Source: Paratinospora sagittata | Lineage: Eukaryota > Streptophyta > Magnoliopsida > Ranunculales > Menispermaceae | Length of the DNA stretch: 64,000 nucleotides | Direction: 5' to 3' | Assembly (NCBI GenBank): GCA_035771175.1 | Contig: CM069602.1 | Location: 10,915,501 to 10,979,500, forward strand | Shown: positions 22,062 through 35,481 of the stretch, one piece after another | Layout: the number at the start of each line of letters is the position of its first letter | How positions within the stretch are numbered: position 1 is the stretch's first letter | Notes under the pieces: generated by a model | The model's input: the letters and a program-made list of their open reading frames with translations, nothing else | Database searches by the model: none | Told to the model about the DNA's origin: nothing | Position numbers and translations under genes: made by a program

Positions 22062-25000
22062 ATGAAGTTTGGGAAGGAGATGTCATGGCAAATGGTGCCT
22101 GAATGGCAAGAAGCTTACATGAATTACAACCATCTAAAATCCCTTCTAAAGAATATTCAGAGAGCCAATTCTCCAAGAATTAACAAAAAGTTTCCTCCCA
22201 CGAAGCCGTTGTTATTCAGGGCCTTTAGTGGTCTTCTACAAAGACATGACAGACCCAGTAAGTGTCCTAAAGAAGGAGGAGGAGGAGACATTGAGGAGCA
22301 AGTGATAGTGGTGAACAAGCGACAGCAGGAATCGGAAGACGCTTATGACTACTATGAAACTATGTTCCTAATGGTGGCGGACCGAGGAGGGGATGCCGAG
22401 CTTTTGTTCTTTAGGAAGCTGGATGAGGAGTTCACTAAAGTGGATAGATTTTACAGGGAAAAAGTGGAGGAGGTGATGAAGGAGGCTGAGTTCTTGAACA
22501 AGCAGATGGACGCGTTGATCGCGTTTAGAATCAAGGTGGAGAATCCAGAGACTTGGTTTGATTGGGGAACTGAGATGAGTACTGTTCTTCTTGGTGATAC
22601 TAGTAGTACTTCAGTGGCTGAAATCCCAGTCACTGGTGCTAGAACTGCTACTACTGGTAAGTTCACTCAAGAAAGGCTTCTTTTTTTCTTTTTTTCTGCT
22701 TGTTCTTAGAGAAATATGCATAAGTTTTTTGGTTGGAATTAGGCATAGCTGAATTGATCTTCATTACCTACAAGAAGGGTGTTTGCAGTGGTTAATATTA
22801 GCTTGTTTGGAGATCTCATAGTTATAGCTTTTTTTTTTTGGACGTGTTAGTTTTCGAACATGGTATCAGAAGCTCGGATTCGTGTTAGGTTGGAGGAGGA
22901 TTACCCAATAATCCAAAAATAAGTAAATAAATAAATAAAACAGGGCCTTTTGTTCTCTTGTCACCATGTGGAAAATCATAGCCATTGGTCAAACTCTCTC
23001 GGTATTGGCAGGTTCATGCGGAAAGGTGGCTAGGATTTCAATTTTCTAGCCAAAACAGAGAAATGAAAGGAACTAAGACTTTTGTAAGAGAAATTTTGGA
23101 AAAGGAGAACAACTAATGGAAGAAAGAACATAATAACTTTTTGCAGTACAAGATTTTAACATATAATTGATGTTTTCAATGCTGAATTTGCAGGAAATGT
23201 AACAATTGATCTAACAGAAGAAATTGGCGAAATCAGAGCATATGAGTTAGATAACAGCATGGTTGCTAGTACTAGCAACAATGGGAATTGTAGTAGTACT
23301 GATGAAGAGAGAATGAAAGGTGCCAAGGTAATTAGACCAGCTCCTGTGGAAATTCTCAACCATGTGAAGATGAACAATACACCTGAAACTCCAGTTATGA
23401 CCATAAAAGGCATCCTCAAGGTTGGTAAAAATAAGAATTTAAGTTTTAGCAAAGAGAATCTAACGAAAATCGAACATCAACTGAAGCATGCTTTGATTGA
23501 GTTCTATCAGAAGCTTCAACATTTAAAGAACTACAGGTAAACTTATATGGGTCTTCTTATGCATCATGGAATCCTGATGGCTTATTCGATCAGCTTGTAA
23601 CCTTGTATGCTTGAATTTTGGACCAGCTTTCTGAACCTACTGGCATTCTCCAAGATCATGAAGAAGTATGATAAGGTCAGTTTAAATCCTCCTTTGTTTT
23701 TGGGATTTTAAGCTAGCTATATAACCATGAATTTAACACAAGAATTCCATTATAAATGTTGGGAATAACACCCAAATCCTCCAATATCACAGATTCAATA
23801 AAGAAAAGAACAATAGAGATCAACACCCACAACTCAAAGATATACGTGGAAAAATCCCAAAATCAGGAAAAAAACCACCGGCAAAAAAAATTTACTATCA
23901 ATTAACAAGTACCTCAGAGGAATTAAACACCTCAAGTACTTTTACCGAACATAGTACACAGGTCTGAGACTTTGGTAAAGAAGAATAACAGAAAGAGAAT
24001 CCTCAAGAGAAAATTAGAACTCTAATCGTGTCACCTCGCACAAGTTTTAAATTCTACACTCTTTCACAAAGCTTCCAAGGACTAAGCTTCACCTTCTTCT
24101 AGATCTTTCTCATTAGTTGGGATGATCAATAAATAATGAAGGACCTCCTATATATAGACTTTCTAGCCATAATAGTTAGAAACCGTGACCAACAAGGATT
24201 CTTCATTCTACACTAACATGGTTTCTTTATTCAAATGCAACTAGATCATAAAACACTTATCTATATTTAGAAAGTCCTAATTACTTTCTAAATACATGCT
24301 TCATGTTCTAAAACAACAAGAAATTCATGTTTGAGCTAAAATCCAACAAGAAAGCACTTCAAGTTTACTCTGATTAGGTGCCTGGCATATCACTAAATAT
24401 TGATAGGCATGCAACGTATAAAAGAGTTCCATTCGTGGGCATCACATCAAGTCCAAATGTTTTAGACTTTGAATTGGGCATTTTCCCATTTTTTTTTCAT
24501 TTTTTCATTTTTTCATTTTTTCCTCCATCTATTTTTCATGTGTTTGCATCCATTAATGCAGGTCACTTCAAGAAGGGCATCAAGATCATACTTGAACATG
24601 GTTCATAACTCCTACCTCGGCAACTCCATTGATGTAAGCAGTAAATACTTATCTTCTAGTAAACTGTAAGAAGCAATATGTGATACAAATGAGAATCTGC
24701 AATTTTTCATTAGAGTTCTCAGGAATTCTGGGACTTGCTGAGACATTAATTTGAATAAGATCTTAACCTGACATTTATTTATCGGTAGCGTTTTCACCAC
24801 AAATGAAGCACTTTGTTCATGTGAAATAAGGACATATCTTTTACTGTCACAAAAATAAGGTAATCTAAACAGGACATTTTCTGAATATTATTTGTGAAAT
24901 ATTGTTTACCTTCTTGCATAAGTAAATAGGATATGTTCTGGCAATTCTTAATTATGTTAAAAAGAATCAAGATCACTAACCCCTTATTTTTCATTGACTT

Positions 25001-27561
25001 GACTATATATGTTTTGTTCTGCTTATTTCATCCAAAGGTCACAAATCTCATTGAGAGGGTGGAAGCTACATTTATCAAGCACTTTTCGAACTCAAATCGC
25101 AGTAAAGGCATGGACACTTTGAGACCAAAATCAAAGAAAGAAAGACACCAAACAACATTTTCCTTGGGTAAGAATTTTACTGCTTAAATCATTTAGTTAT
25201 GTAGGACAAAAAGGTTAAGTATGCATTTACATTTTTTCTGTATTTCTCTATAAAAATGGAAGAAAGTTTTTCCATGAAATATTTTCAGGTTTTAATCATC
25301 GGGATTACTGAACTGTTCCTCATATGTTTAGGATTGTTTACTGGTTGCGCATTTGCTTTACTCGTCGCCCTTATCATGATCATTCAGCTTAAAAAAATCT
25401 TCAAAAAGGATGGTTTTGGTAAATACATGGAAACAATGTTTCCTCTTTATAGGTAAGTTGCAAAAGACTAGATTTGCTAGGTAGTATTTTCTGAGTAGCA
25501 TTCTTGAGAATCTTATTATTTAGTTCTTATCGTCGTCTCAATAAGGCGTCATATATGTATCTTTGCAGCTTATTTGGATTCGTTGTTCTACACATGATTA
25601 TTTACGCCATAAATATATACCTTTGGAGGCGTTTTCGGGTCAATTATCCATTTATATTTGATTTCAAGCAAGGGACAGAATTGGGATACAGAGAAGTGTT
25701 CCTCCTAAGCACAGGTCTTGCTGTTCTTGCCTTAGCCAGTGTGCTTGCTAACCTCGACATGGAAATGGATGAAAGAACCAACGATTACAAGGCTTACACC
25801 GAACTAGTACCATTGGGCTTAGTTATTGTAAGACTCTCACACTTGCCCATTTTGTTTTTCTCCTCCAACTTACAGATTCCAAGAAGCATTTAAGTAGCAA
25901 TTCTTCCTCTGCAGCTTTTGCTTCTCACAACATTTTGCCCATTTAACATCATGTATCGATCAAGTCGGTTCTTCCTACTTCGATGCATTTTCCGATGTAT
26001 ATGCGCTCCTCTTTACAAGGTAAATAAGAGAGAAATTAAGAATTACAAAGTACAGTTTAATTAATATAATATCAATCTTTTCTGTTTTCCTCCATAGGTC
26101 AAGTTTGCAGATCTCTTCTTGGCAGACCAGCTAACTAGCCAGGTTTGGCACTCAAAATTCACTTTTATACAAGTTTGATTTATAAATTTTTACACCACCA
26201 AAATACATTCAAATTATTATGATTCTGCCTCAGATCCAAGCTCTTAGAAGCATTGAGTTCTACATTTGCTACTATGGCTGGGGAGACTTCAAACTCAGGC
26301 AGAACACTTGCAATAGCAAGAGTGTCTACAACACTTTCTATTTCATAGTTGCTGCATTACCTTACTGGTGTCGCCTGCTTCAGGTCGGTCTCATTTCCTC
26401 CTCATTTCATAACTCTCACAACTAGGTGGTGTTTGTTAACTCTAGTTGCAACCTCTAAAAAAAGTAGAGTAACAAAACAATTTAATTTTTTGGTAAATAT
26501 TTTTATTTTTTCTACCTCTAATTGAAGTAGATGTATAACCTCTACAAGAATAAGCAAAAAAAATATATAGTTGGCTGATTCTATTAGAACTTAAACCTCT
26601 ACTACAAATAAACTTTGCACCAACTTTTCTTTGTTATATATCACAGTGCCTTCGAGTTTTGTTAGAGGAGAAAGATTCAATGCAGGGTTACAACGGATTG
26701 AAGTACTTATCAACTGTCGTGGCCGTTCTAACTAGAACAGCTTATAGTCTACAGAATGGGAAGCGTTGGTGGTTCGTTGCTGTTACCGCCTCAGGCATTG
26801 CAACAATTCTCAATACACATTGGGACATTGTTGTTGATTGGGGACTATTACAATGCAACTCGAAGAACCGTTTCTTAAGAAACAAACTTCTAGTCTCACA
26901 CAAGAGCATATACTTCATGTTCATGGTAAGTTTTAAGGAAGTAAGCGAAACGAAAAGAAAGAAGAAACTCATTGAAATCCAATACCCTGATGATATCATA
27001 AGTTTTCTTGCAGGTTTTGAACATCCTGCTGAGACTTGCTTGGCTGCAGACTGTGCTGAACTTTGAGTTATCTTTCCTACATAGAGAAAGCTTAATTGCC
27101 ATTGTTGCCAGCTTAGAGATCATTCGTCGTGGTATATGGAACTTCTTCAGGTATGTTTAAGGTACTAAAATATAATCAAACGTAGTGTAGAGTAATCAGA
27201 TTTGGTAGGAGAAAGATTTAGTTTCTAGGATATGTCATACCCACTTCAATGGTTAAATGAAAGGAGAAGCAAAAAAAACAACTAAATTGTTACAAGATAA
27301 GTGACTGCAATTCAAACTATGACATCTCAACACCTTTAAATACTTTCCAAATCATCCACAACAAATCTAGAAGTGTTGAAGTGATGTAACTTGAATTGTA
27401 GTTTGTGTTGTAGACTTGTACTTTTCATATTACGATTTTTTAAGAAATTTAGTAAGGATTGGAGCATTGAATGGTGTAGGTTGGAAAATGAGCACTTGAT
27501 TAATGTTGAGAAATGCCGAGCATCCAAGTCGGTGCGACTCCCTTTCGACTATGACAAGTGA
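22062..27561 (+). CDS. PHO1: PHO1-family phosphate exporter (SPX-EXS protein), 13 exons
   Basis: Predicted exons: 22062-22656, 23194-23536, 23627-23675, 24562-24633, 25038-25167, 25332-25452, 25569-25827, 25915-26019, 26098-26142, 26234-26383, 26647-26925, 27014-27150, 27480-27561. All introns have GT-AG ends and the sum is 2367 nt, a 788-residue protein, the usual PHO1 size. Residues 1 to about 350 form the SPX domain that senses inositol pyrophosphates: it starts [19 protein letters not shown] and holds the conserved [16 protein letters not shown] and [11 protein letters not shown] blocks. Membrane helices follow from about residue 396 ([37 protein letters not shown]), then the EXS domain (about 600-785). 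PHO1 proteins export phosphate from root stele cells to xylem, acting in Golgi/endosome and plasma membranes. The N-terminus resembles the PHO1;H3/H9/H10 group more than PHO1 itself; the exact orthologue is uncertain. Convergent with CGS1. A dead tandem copy lies upstream. Confidence 0.93.
23757..24348 (-). mobile_element. Solo LTR (592 bp) in PHO1 intron 3
   Basis: Ends TGTTGGGAATAACACCC and CTAAAATCCAACA on the plus strand, giving TGTTGGATTTT...CCCAACA on the minus strand, with inverted TGTTGG/CCAACA tips. It is flanked by ataaa (23752-23756) and agaaa (24349-24353), a 5-bp duplication with one mismatch. A TATA-like CTATATATAG lies near 24150, so any LTR promoter would face against PHO1. 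No internal retroelement sequence is present. The matching part of the dead PHO1 copy lacks it, so the insertion is younger than the gene duplication or was lost there. Confidence 0.82.
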
Positions 27562-28585
27562 ATCTTGCTTGCTCCCAATGGTCAGGACTCAGCAGAGGCA
27601 AATGGGCATTCTAATAAAGAGACAACTCTCTAAGTGCATATTTGTCAATAGGGAGGAACCTAAAATTGTAGTTTCCTTTTGTTGTCCTCTCTACTTGTAT
27701 ATATATCAAAAGAGATTTAGACAAATGATGCCAAGCATTTAAGAAGCAGCATTGGTGCTAGAACTGTAAACATTTGGAAAATTTGTCTAGAGTTTTTTAT
27801 TAAAAGAAATCCTAAACAAAATAAGAACATCTTAACATAAATTAGAAATGGCTAATATACCAAATGGGTTGTAGTGGCTGAACCTATTTAGTGTATAAAG
27901 AACCCAAGGGAGAAAATTACAGATACATTAAGGGAAACATTGCCATTCATTATGAATGAATTGCTTTTAGGTTGGGCCACAGAAATTGCAATTAGGTTTT
28001 TTTTTTTTTTAAGTAATCACAATTTGTTTACTCAGTTCACAAGTGATTACTATGCTTAAATAAAAAAAATCTCCAAAGTTAAGAAAAAACTGGTCAACCC
28101 AGGTTCTCCACACTGCTTTTACGGTCGAAATTATTTTTAGTAAACATGCCAACATGCAATACAACATTTTGTTGATGAGAATCATTTAATTTAATTATGT
28201 ACTCAACTAAGTCTTTTTCTAAATATTCCAACACCATGACCGAAGCATGGCCTTTAGAGAAAATGCAGATATGATATCATGAAGCGAAGTTTGTCTAAAA
28301 CAAACATCTAAAAGGGCTGATTTTACTAAATGTAGGTTGAACAAAAGCAACAGAAAATGTAGTTAAAGCACAAACTCAAGCAACATGAGATGTTATGAAA
28401 TTGAGAACTAACTCAAATCTTCTGAGCGCCATTACACGAAATGATCGCTTGGCAGCAGCAGGTGTAATGGAAAGATACATTGTTTAACAAGAACTACAAC
28501 AGGAACAAAGCCAACTAAAATGCAAATTGAAGTTATCAAAACATAGCAAGGATGAAAACAAAAACTGAAAAACGGCGTGAACGCG
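27562..28585. other. Intergenic region between convergent PHO1 and CGS1
   Basis: About 1 kb of AT-rich DNA with no coding signal or recognisable repeat. It holds the 3' UTRs of both genes. Confidence 0.6.
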
Positions 28586-31500
28586 TTAGATAGTCTCCAG
28601 AGCCTGGAGGATATCCGCCTTCAAGTCCTCAAAGTCTTCAAGCCCAAAGCTGAAGCGAATCAAGTTGTCTTTGATCCCAAACAGAGCTCTTCCTTCTGCA
28701 GTAAGATCCCTGTTTAACAATAAGTAGAAGAAGAAGATTACATCAACCATACTGTAAAATATTGCCATGGAACAGAAACACTACAGGTCATTTAGAGTCA
28801 ATCTTTCAATCTTGTCTAATTGCATGTTACTTGAATCATGTTTTTCTACAGAATGCAGATGCATTTGGCATCCATATTGCATGGTTTTTCTTCTGACTTG
28901 CTCTCATTCTATCATAGTACTTTAGATGTGTGACACCCACCATTACAATGTCTAAGTTTGAGACTAAGAATAAGAAAATAAGGACGCACTTAATACTCAT
29001 CTAGAATGAGTTCTAGAGAAATTGACTGAGTGGTTCAGCTCTAGTTACTCAATTATTCAAGTTCATTAACTATATAATAAGTTAAATGTATATCAAATTA
29101 TTAATGAGGTCCAATCAAAATACTAGTAAGGGTGAATTTTAAATTATATGGTCAGACTTTCATGTAATTGATGCATCATCATTAGGGAAGTATGTTATAC
29201 AGACCAAAAAACCACAAGTATGTACACGTGGGTGGGACGTACCAGTAAGACATAATTGCAGGCTGATCCACAATGCTCTCACAGCCTCCAAATGAAGGGG
29301 CAATGTAAGGGATTTTCAAAGAATCAACGAACTTTTTGGTGGCGTTTAAGTCTCCGTCAATCTGCATGAGCAGTAAATAAAGCGCTCCAGAGAGTGAATA
29401 GCAAAACTATATAAATTTAGCAAGAACAAAACATGCAATCCAATTAATTCACAAAATCATGATGATACTCACCTCGAAACTCACCACCCCACCAAAACCA
29501 GTCATTTGCTGCTTGGCAACGTGATGTTCAGGATGACTTGGCAGACCTGGATAATGCACACGTCTCACCTGACAGTGAAGGGTTCATGTTAGCACAAAAC
29601 CCTTGTTTTCATCTCTGCTTACTACACATGTAGCCATGCAAATGCCAGCAGTAGGCACAAACAGACAAAGAGGGAAAGAGAAAGAGAACTGATAATAATT
29701 GACTTTCTCAGTGAACCGTAATAGAAATAAGTAATGCACTGGTGTTTAAACAAACAACTCCTGAGATTCCATCCTTATTGTCCCACTTTGGCATATACTC
29801 ATCTTATGAACGAAGAAGATTTTGTGCCCACAGGCCTGCCAAAGGGGCTAAGACTACCAAGAATTTCCAAATTATTTTTGTTTGTCTGGTTGTATGTAAA
29901 GCTCCATTTTTTTTGTTGGCAAACTCTAGCCATTTGTCCTAGATATTTATTATTTACTGTCAGCAATGAACCATTGAAAACCTCAAGTACCTTAGGATGT
30001 GCCTCTAAAATCTCGGCCATCCCCAATCCTGTTTTGTTTTGCTGCTGTACACGAAGATACAGTGTCTTCATGCCTCGAATGATCAGGTATGCAGCTTGCT
30101 GATAAAAACAAAAGTAGACCAGTTAGTGAAACTAATCATAAGATGACACATGCATGAAAGCAACTTCTACGAATCCAAATCAGAAAATGCTACTTTTATG
30201 ATGTACGATACAATATCAATTATTAAGAATAATGATGCTCAGATCAAGCATTTTAATAAGCTAAGATAGGTACTCAATGAGAAATTGCTAATACTGATGG
30301 TGCTCAAATCAAGCATTTTAATAAGCTAGGTATTCGATGTGAAATAGCTTACCGGGTTCAGAGTACCACCCAATACATGATGCAACTTCCGGACTTTAGA
30401 AATCAATTCCTGAGAGCCACTAATGCAGCCAGCTATAACCTAGAGGGATAAAAAAAAAAGAATTGGATCATTAGCCTATGACTCAACTTGTGGCATTCTA
30501 CTTCTCAATAGAAATTGCACTCAGCTCAATAAATCTCAACATAAGAATATTTCCATTGCTCACATCATTATGTCCCCCAATGTACTTGGTTGCAGAGTGC
30601 AGAACAAGGTCTGCACCAAGGGCAAGGGCCTTTTGGTTCAAAGGTGTGGAGAAAGTTCCATCTATACAAACCAATGCACCTTTGCTGTGACAAAGCTTTG
30701 AGACCAACTCAATATCAACACATCTCAGGTATGGATTAGTTGGAGATTCTGTAAAGAAAAGAGAAACCTGAAGGCACAACAGTACCAGCAAATCAGATGC
30801 AGCTTCCACCTACAGGCATCAAATAAATTAAAAAAAAGGGAACGTACTAACATTATTTTTATCCAACGCTGATCTAAGGCCATCCATATCTGCAGGGTCA
30901 ATGACTGTAACCTGTACAATGTTAAAAAGAAAAATCAGTTCATAAAAAGAGAAATAGGAACAGACTAGCAAATGAATACATGTACTTCTACAGTCATTTA
31001 TAATTGCACGGTTAATAAAGTGGTCCCAACTTCCAACTTGCAACTTGCAACACCAAGAAACTAATGGTGCATTGTACTCAAAACACCTCATTCCCCTTTA
31101 ATTATAAATAAGCAACAGCCAGAATCTTTAAAGGCCAAAGAAATGTTTCAGGTGGTGTGCCTTGTGAACTGATGAGTTTGTAATAAACAAAAGGAATCTA
31201 TTAAGGGCCCAAGATGGCTGGGACCTAACAAAGATGCAGAGTGACACTTAACAAAGAAAATGGCCTGAAGGCTACAAAAAACCTATAAAGTTCACTCCTC
31301 ATCGGAGTAAAAATGGCATCCAATCTAATCACAGGAACATTGAAGTCCCCTTGCTCAACAAAAATTTAAACCATAACAAAAGTTAGGCTCTTACGTCCAA
31401 ATATAAATTCCAAAATGCCCCTCCCCCCAGTCCTCAACACCCTCCTATCAGATACCAGCCAACTCCCTAACACTTAGCAAAAAGAAGCTTCAGCTACTAG

Positions 31501-33543
31501 TGCACCCGGTCTAATGTCAGTAATGAATCGTACATGCTACTTATTTGTTCACAAGCATCTACAAATATGAAATGTTTAGCAATCTTTCATTGCCTCAAAA
31601 ATTATGGCACTTTCTCAAATAGAGTAAAATGTCAAATGCTTAGGCTAGTCTATGGCATCAAAACAATACCGAGTCAACGAGAAATAGAATGGCCCCAATT
31701 GAAATGCAACCAACACTTACAAAACATCACCAGATGGCCCAAGGATGGGATATCATACCAGAATCACGGGAGCTTAAATATGGGTAGGATAAAACCAACA
31801 TAAATAAGAATGAAGATTCTTCTTCTCATAGTTAAAGAAACCAATAACAGATATTCCTCATTGTCTGATCCCAACATGATATAACAAAATTAAACATAAA
31901 TCAAGTATTAACAAAACTTACAGAGACATTCACGTTTGGAACAAGATAATCTTGGATGAACATTCGAGTCTTCCTGTAGCAGTCTGTAGTTGTCACAATA
32001 TGCCCACCTTTTGGAACAAGTGCAAACATGAGAACTGTGCTAGCACACATTCCGGATGCCATAAACACAGTTGATTCAGCCCCTTCAAGTGCACTGCTCC
32101 AACAAACACGAATGTTTTTGTCAGTTTTACAACAAAATAAAAACAGCAAACAAAATTGAAAATTATGCACATTGAAGTCAGTCAAAGGCACACCTTATCT
32201 TCTCCTCTGCAACCACCGTGGTAGGGTTCCCATAGCGTCCATACTCAAAGCTTGCATGGCGTCCCTCCTGTCAAGAAACCAAAGAATTAAAAACATTTAA
32301 CAATATATCTGACATGTTTCAACTACAAAAGAATGTAATTTACTTTTTAATCTTTAAAAACCAATGTTATACTTCTTCCGCTGCCGACATAACCACTGCA
32401 GGCAAACATATCTACAAGAAATACAATGCTGGAGGCAGTTGAATTAGTTACCTTGAAATCAATTAGCTCATCAGAAGTCTTGAAGAAATAAGCAGTTGTA
32501 TTGACGACTGGGGTGGTGATTCCATCCGTAACAATACCACGACCTAATCTTTCCCCTGAACAGATCCACAGAACATCAGATTATGTAGTTTCACTCAAAA
32601 TCAATTCTTTTACACACACTAATACTCCAACAATTTCAACCAACTCAACTTGACTAAGACTTTTCCAAACTACAAGGCGTCAGCTACATAAACCGGCGCT
32701 GGATCAATGGCTAAGACGAATTTAAATAACAAGTAGTTAAAATCTTTCTTAATTATGTTTGTCCTTAATATTTTAGATCTTCCTCTACCTCTATGATTAC
32801 CATGAAGTCATAATACGTCAACCTTTTTAACTGGTGCATCGAAATGCCTTCTTTGCATGTATCCAACAATTTCAACAAAGTAGCATTAAAATAAAGGCTC
32901 CTCAATTAGACAATAAAATCTAACGACTTCCTTTCTTAATCAAAGAAACTAGATCTCTAACCTGCCTGTAAGAATTAAGAAAAAAACAACAAACAAAAAG
33001 GCGAAACAAAACAAGAGTGAAACAGTTGGAACGTAATTATTTACCAGCATGAATTGCGACACTCCCATCTGATCGCAAAAACGAGGCCTTCAAAGCGGCC
33101 GAACCAGAAAACTGTACAACACCACTATTACTGTTACAAAAAACACCGTCGTCAACGCTCGCCACCTCATCGTTCATCAAATCGATCTCAGCTGGAGCAT
33201 CGACGGCAGCAGCGACAACGTTAGGAACAGCAGAAACGTTGTTGTTGTTGTTGTTGCTGCTGTTGTTGTTCGACCACGAAGCAGCAACCACTTGCGCCAC
33301 ACCGATGTTGCTGCAATTCCTCCGGGCTTTTGTACTAAGCTGCCGGACGAAGTTCGGGGGGAACCTTAAGATCAGAGAAGACAGACCACCTGATCCTCCT
33401 ACCGATCCACAGAACGGCACTTTCCGGGACGAAAACCGTCCGAAACTCGCTTTTTCCGGCCTCGGATTGCCGGAGAAATCGGGATCCGACCGGCATTCGA
33501 ACGCCGGAGGAAGAAGCCTAGCACTGCAGCCTGAGACCGCCAT
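28586..33543 (-). CDS. CGS1: Cystathionine gamma-synthase, plastid, 11 exons
   Basis: First committed enzyme of methionine synthesis in plants: a PLP enzyme joining O-phosphohomoserine and cysteine to cystathionine in the plastid. Predicted exons (minus strand): 33543-33045, 32555-32452, 32267-32194, 32096-31922, 30911-30852, 30767-30564, 30439-30353, 30098-29991, 29568-29473, 29361-29243, 28709-28586. All have GT-AG ends; total 1650 nt, 549 residues, close to Arabidopsis CGS1 (563). The start is the ATG at 33543. The N-terminus is a Ser/Arg-rich transit peptide. Residues 74-84 read RRNCSNIGVAQ, the MTO1 region of exon 1 through which S-adenosylmethionine stalls translation and destabilises the mRNA in Arabidopsis; Trp90-Ser91 match the stall site. 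An Asn-rich tract follows. The catalytic domain shows FEYGRYGNPT, the PLP lysine in SATKYIGGHND (about Lys365) and the C-terminal NLIRFSFGLEDFEDLKADI. No lesions seen. Confidence 0.96.
33238..33270 (-). repeat. (AAC/AGC)n microsatellite in CGS1 exon 1
   Basis: Eleven triplets, mostly AAC with two AGC on the coding strand, encode an Asn/Ser tract (about residues 92-102) immediately after the MTO1 region. Such triplet runs vary in length between accessions, so this tract is likely polymorphic. Confidence 0.9.
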
Positions 33544-33633
33544 GATCAAATTCTTCTCTTCTTCTGTTGATTTTGGGGATATTTCTGTTTCTTCCCCCTA
33601 AAGAACCTCGAAAGCCAAGTTGGAGTAGGTGGG

Positions 33634-33646
33634 GGTTTATATAGGA
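33634..33646 (-). promoter_or_regulatory. Candidate CGS1 TATA box
   Basis: Minus strand reads CCTATATAAACCC about 90 bp upstream of the CGS1 ATG, a consensus plant TATA box. It implies a transcription start near 33605-33615 and a 5' leader of about 65 nt. Confidence 0.6.
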
Positions 33647-33649
33647 GGA

Positions 33650-35233
33650 GAAAAGAAGGGGTCAAATGTTAACCATGGTTTAAACGACTCTCTGGTTAAG
33701 TTTGAAGTACAGTTGGGTCAGTCAGAGTGTATGATGACATGGCACTCGCGTACGACGCGGATGTACCGAGAACCACGCAGGTGGGTGTGCTGGAGGACGT
33801 CGTCTCTAAGGTAAAACTCGCGTCCGCGCTAACAAATATCGCGCTGGTTTTCCTTTTTCTAATTTGGGTGATTGCTTTATCAAGTAATTATAATTAACTA
33901 AAAAATTTATAATTACAATTACAAATATATATTAATTAAATATTAATGTTTAAGATATTTTTAAATGTGTAATAAATAGTTTAATAAATATACATGTATA
34001 ATTATATATATAATTATAATTTTTTATAGTTAAATTAACATTTTTTTAGATTATATTTGTTATTATTTTTAAATTCAATTTTTTTATATTTAAAAATAAA
34101 AAATAAAAAAAGTTAAAAAAAAATTTGTTTGATTCATTATGATTTAAAAGGCATTTTTTTAAAATAATTATTTTTAAAAAATATATAAAAATTATTTTTT
34201 AAGTTTTTTTTTATTAGTTGGACTCATATAAGTTTTTTTTTGTTTTACTTAATTTGTATAAAATGTTAGAGCAATCAAATAAGTTTTTTTTATTTTTCAA
34301 ATTTTTAAATATTTTTTGAATATAATATTAAATATATTTTAAAAAATTATAAATTAATTAAAAATAAAATATGATTTTATTTTTTTAAAACTATTTTTAA
34401 ATTGTATATCAAATACAGCCTCTTTTTTTTGTGAGCCAAATAAATATATCTTTGTTGTTTTTTATATATATAATTTTTTTTTCTTTTTTAGGTTTTTTTT
34501 CCTCGTCTTAAAATTTATTAATAGAAAAAAAAATTATTAAAATTTCTTAATTTTATTTAAATTATGGGAGATATTGGGCAAGGCAAACTGTGGGGACTGC
34601 TTGATGAGGCAATGGGACCACCTCTTTGTCATATATTGATAGACGAATATAAAATATGTTGGATCTCCTAGTTCGATATATATATATATAAAAAAACTTT
34701 TTTAATTAATTGGTGACATTTCTTATGGAAATGTAAATACATTGAACACTCAAGCCATCTATGTCACTGTCCTCTTAAAGTCTCTGGTCCTTACATGCCC
34801 TTCGCCGCCAGGTTCCGTTGATTCTTGACTCTTTTTAAGTGTGAGCTCTCATAAAATAATAAAATTTAAAAAAATGTGAAACACTCGTGTGAATTCAATT
34901 CAATTTTGGTTAACTATCAATTTAATTTCTATAAACCTTATTATTCTCTCATTTAAAAACTTAAGTTTATTGTTATGAACTGTAATACATACCAATTTAA
35001 ACATTTGAATATTCTCTAATATTTCATTTTTATGCTTTTTCAGTTTTGTTGTATGTGATTAATATTATAACCACTGCTTAATCAAGTCACTTACCCCATT
35101 AAGATTTAATATCAACTTTATCTCATGAAAATAAAAATCTTTTTAAATAAATGCAAAAAAAAAGTGTGCAATTTTTTTTGTATTTGCAAATCATTAATGC
35201 AAAAATTTGATACAAGGGTTTTTTTTTAGGGGG
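33650..35233. other. Very AT-rich intergenic DNA upstream of CGS1
   Basis: No coding signal. Long A and T runs dominate. Part of 33950-34050 ends in an arm (minus strand AATGTTAATTTAACTATAAAAA) related to the MITE ends at 35234-35834, so a decayed member of that family may be present. A less AT-rich stretch at 34561-34660 has no assignment. Confidence 0.5.
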
Positions 35234-35346
35234 AAAATGTTTATTTAACTGTAAATTTTGTAGCTACATGTGCAACTACACTTACATAGTCATTGAATAG
35301 TGATTGCACATGTAGTTATAATTTTTTGTTGTTAAATTAATATTTT
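35234..35346. mobile_element. MITE-a (113 bp)
   Basis: Long imperfect inverted repeat: the left arm AAAATGTTTATTTAACTGTA continues to ACATGTGCAA, and the right arm read in reverse complement is AAAATATTAATTTAACAACA continuing to ACATGTGCAA. The arms nearly meet, giving a foldback structure. Same family as the units at 35482 and 35691. Target duplication unclear. Confidence 0.6.
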
Positions 35347-35481
35347 CTAAAAAAAATAGTATTCTAAATTAGCATTAATTATAACCATTAAAGTTGTCAC
35401 ATCAGCTATAGTTGCATAAAAATGCAATTTCGTCAGTTAGATTAACATTCTTCTTTCTCAATGCGCTAATAATAGTTGAAG

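Noticed and set aside
22846..22890. TGGTATCAGAAGCTCGG in PHO1 intron 1 resembles a copia primer binding site
   Set aside because: No LTR, polypurine tract or coding relic is next to it, and the short sequence could arise by chance or be a very small remnant.
25256..25331. Earlier acceptor (TTTTCAG at about 25288) for PHO1 exon 6
   Set aside because: It leads to an in-frame TGA after eight codons; the acceptor ending at 25331 keeps the frame and matches the family sequence.
33239..33601. Plus-strand open frame starting with a Leu run
   Set aside because: Antisense shadow of CGS1 exon 1 produced by the AAC repeat.
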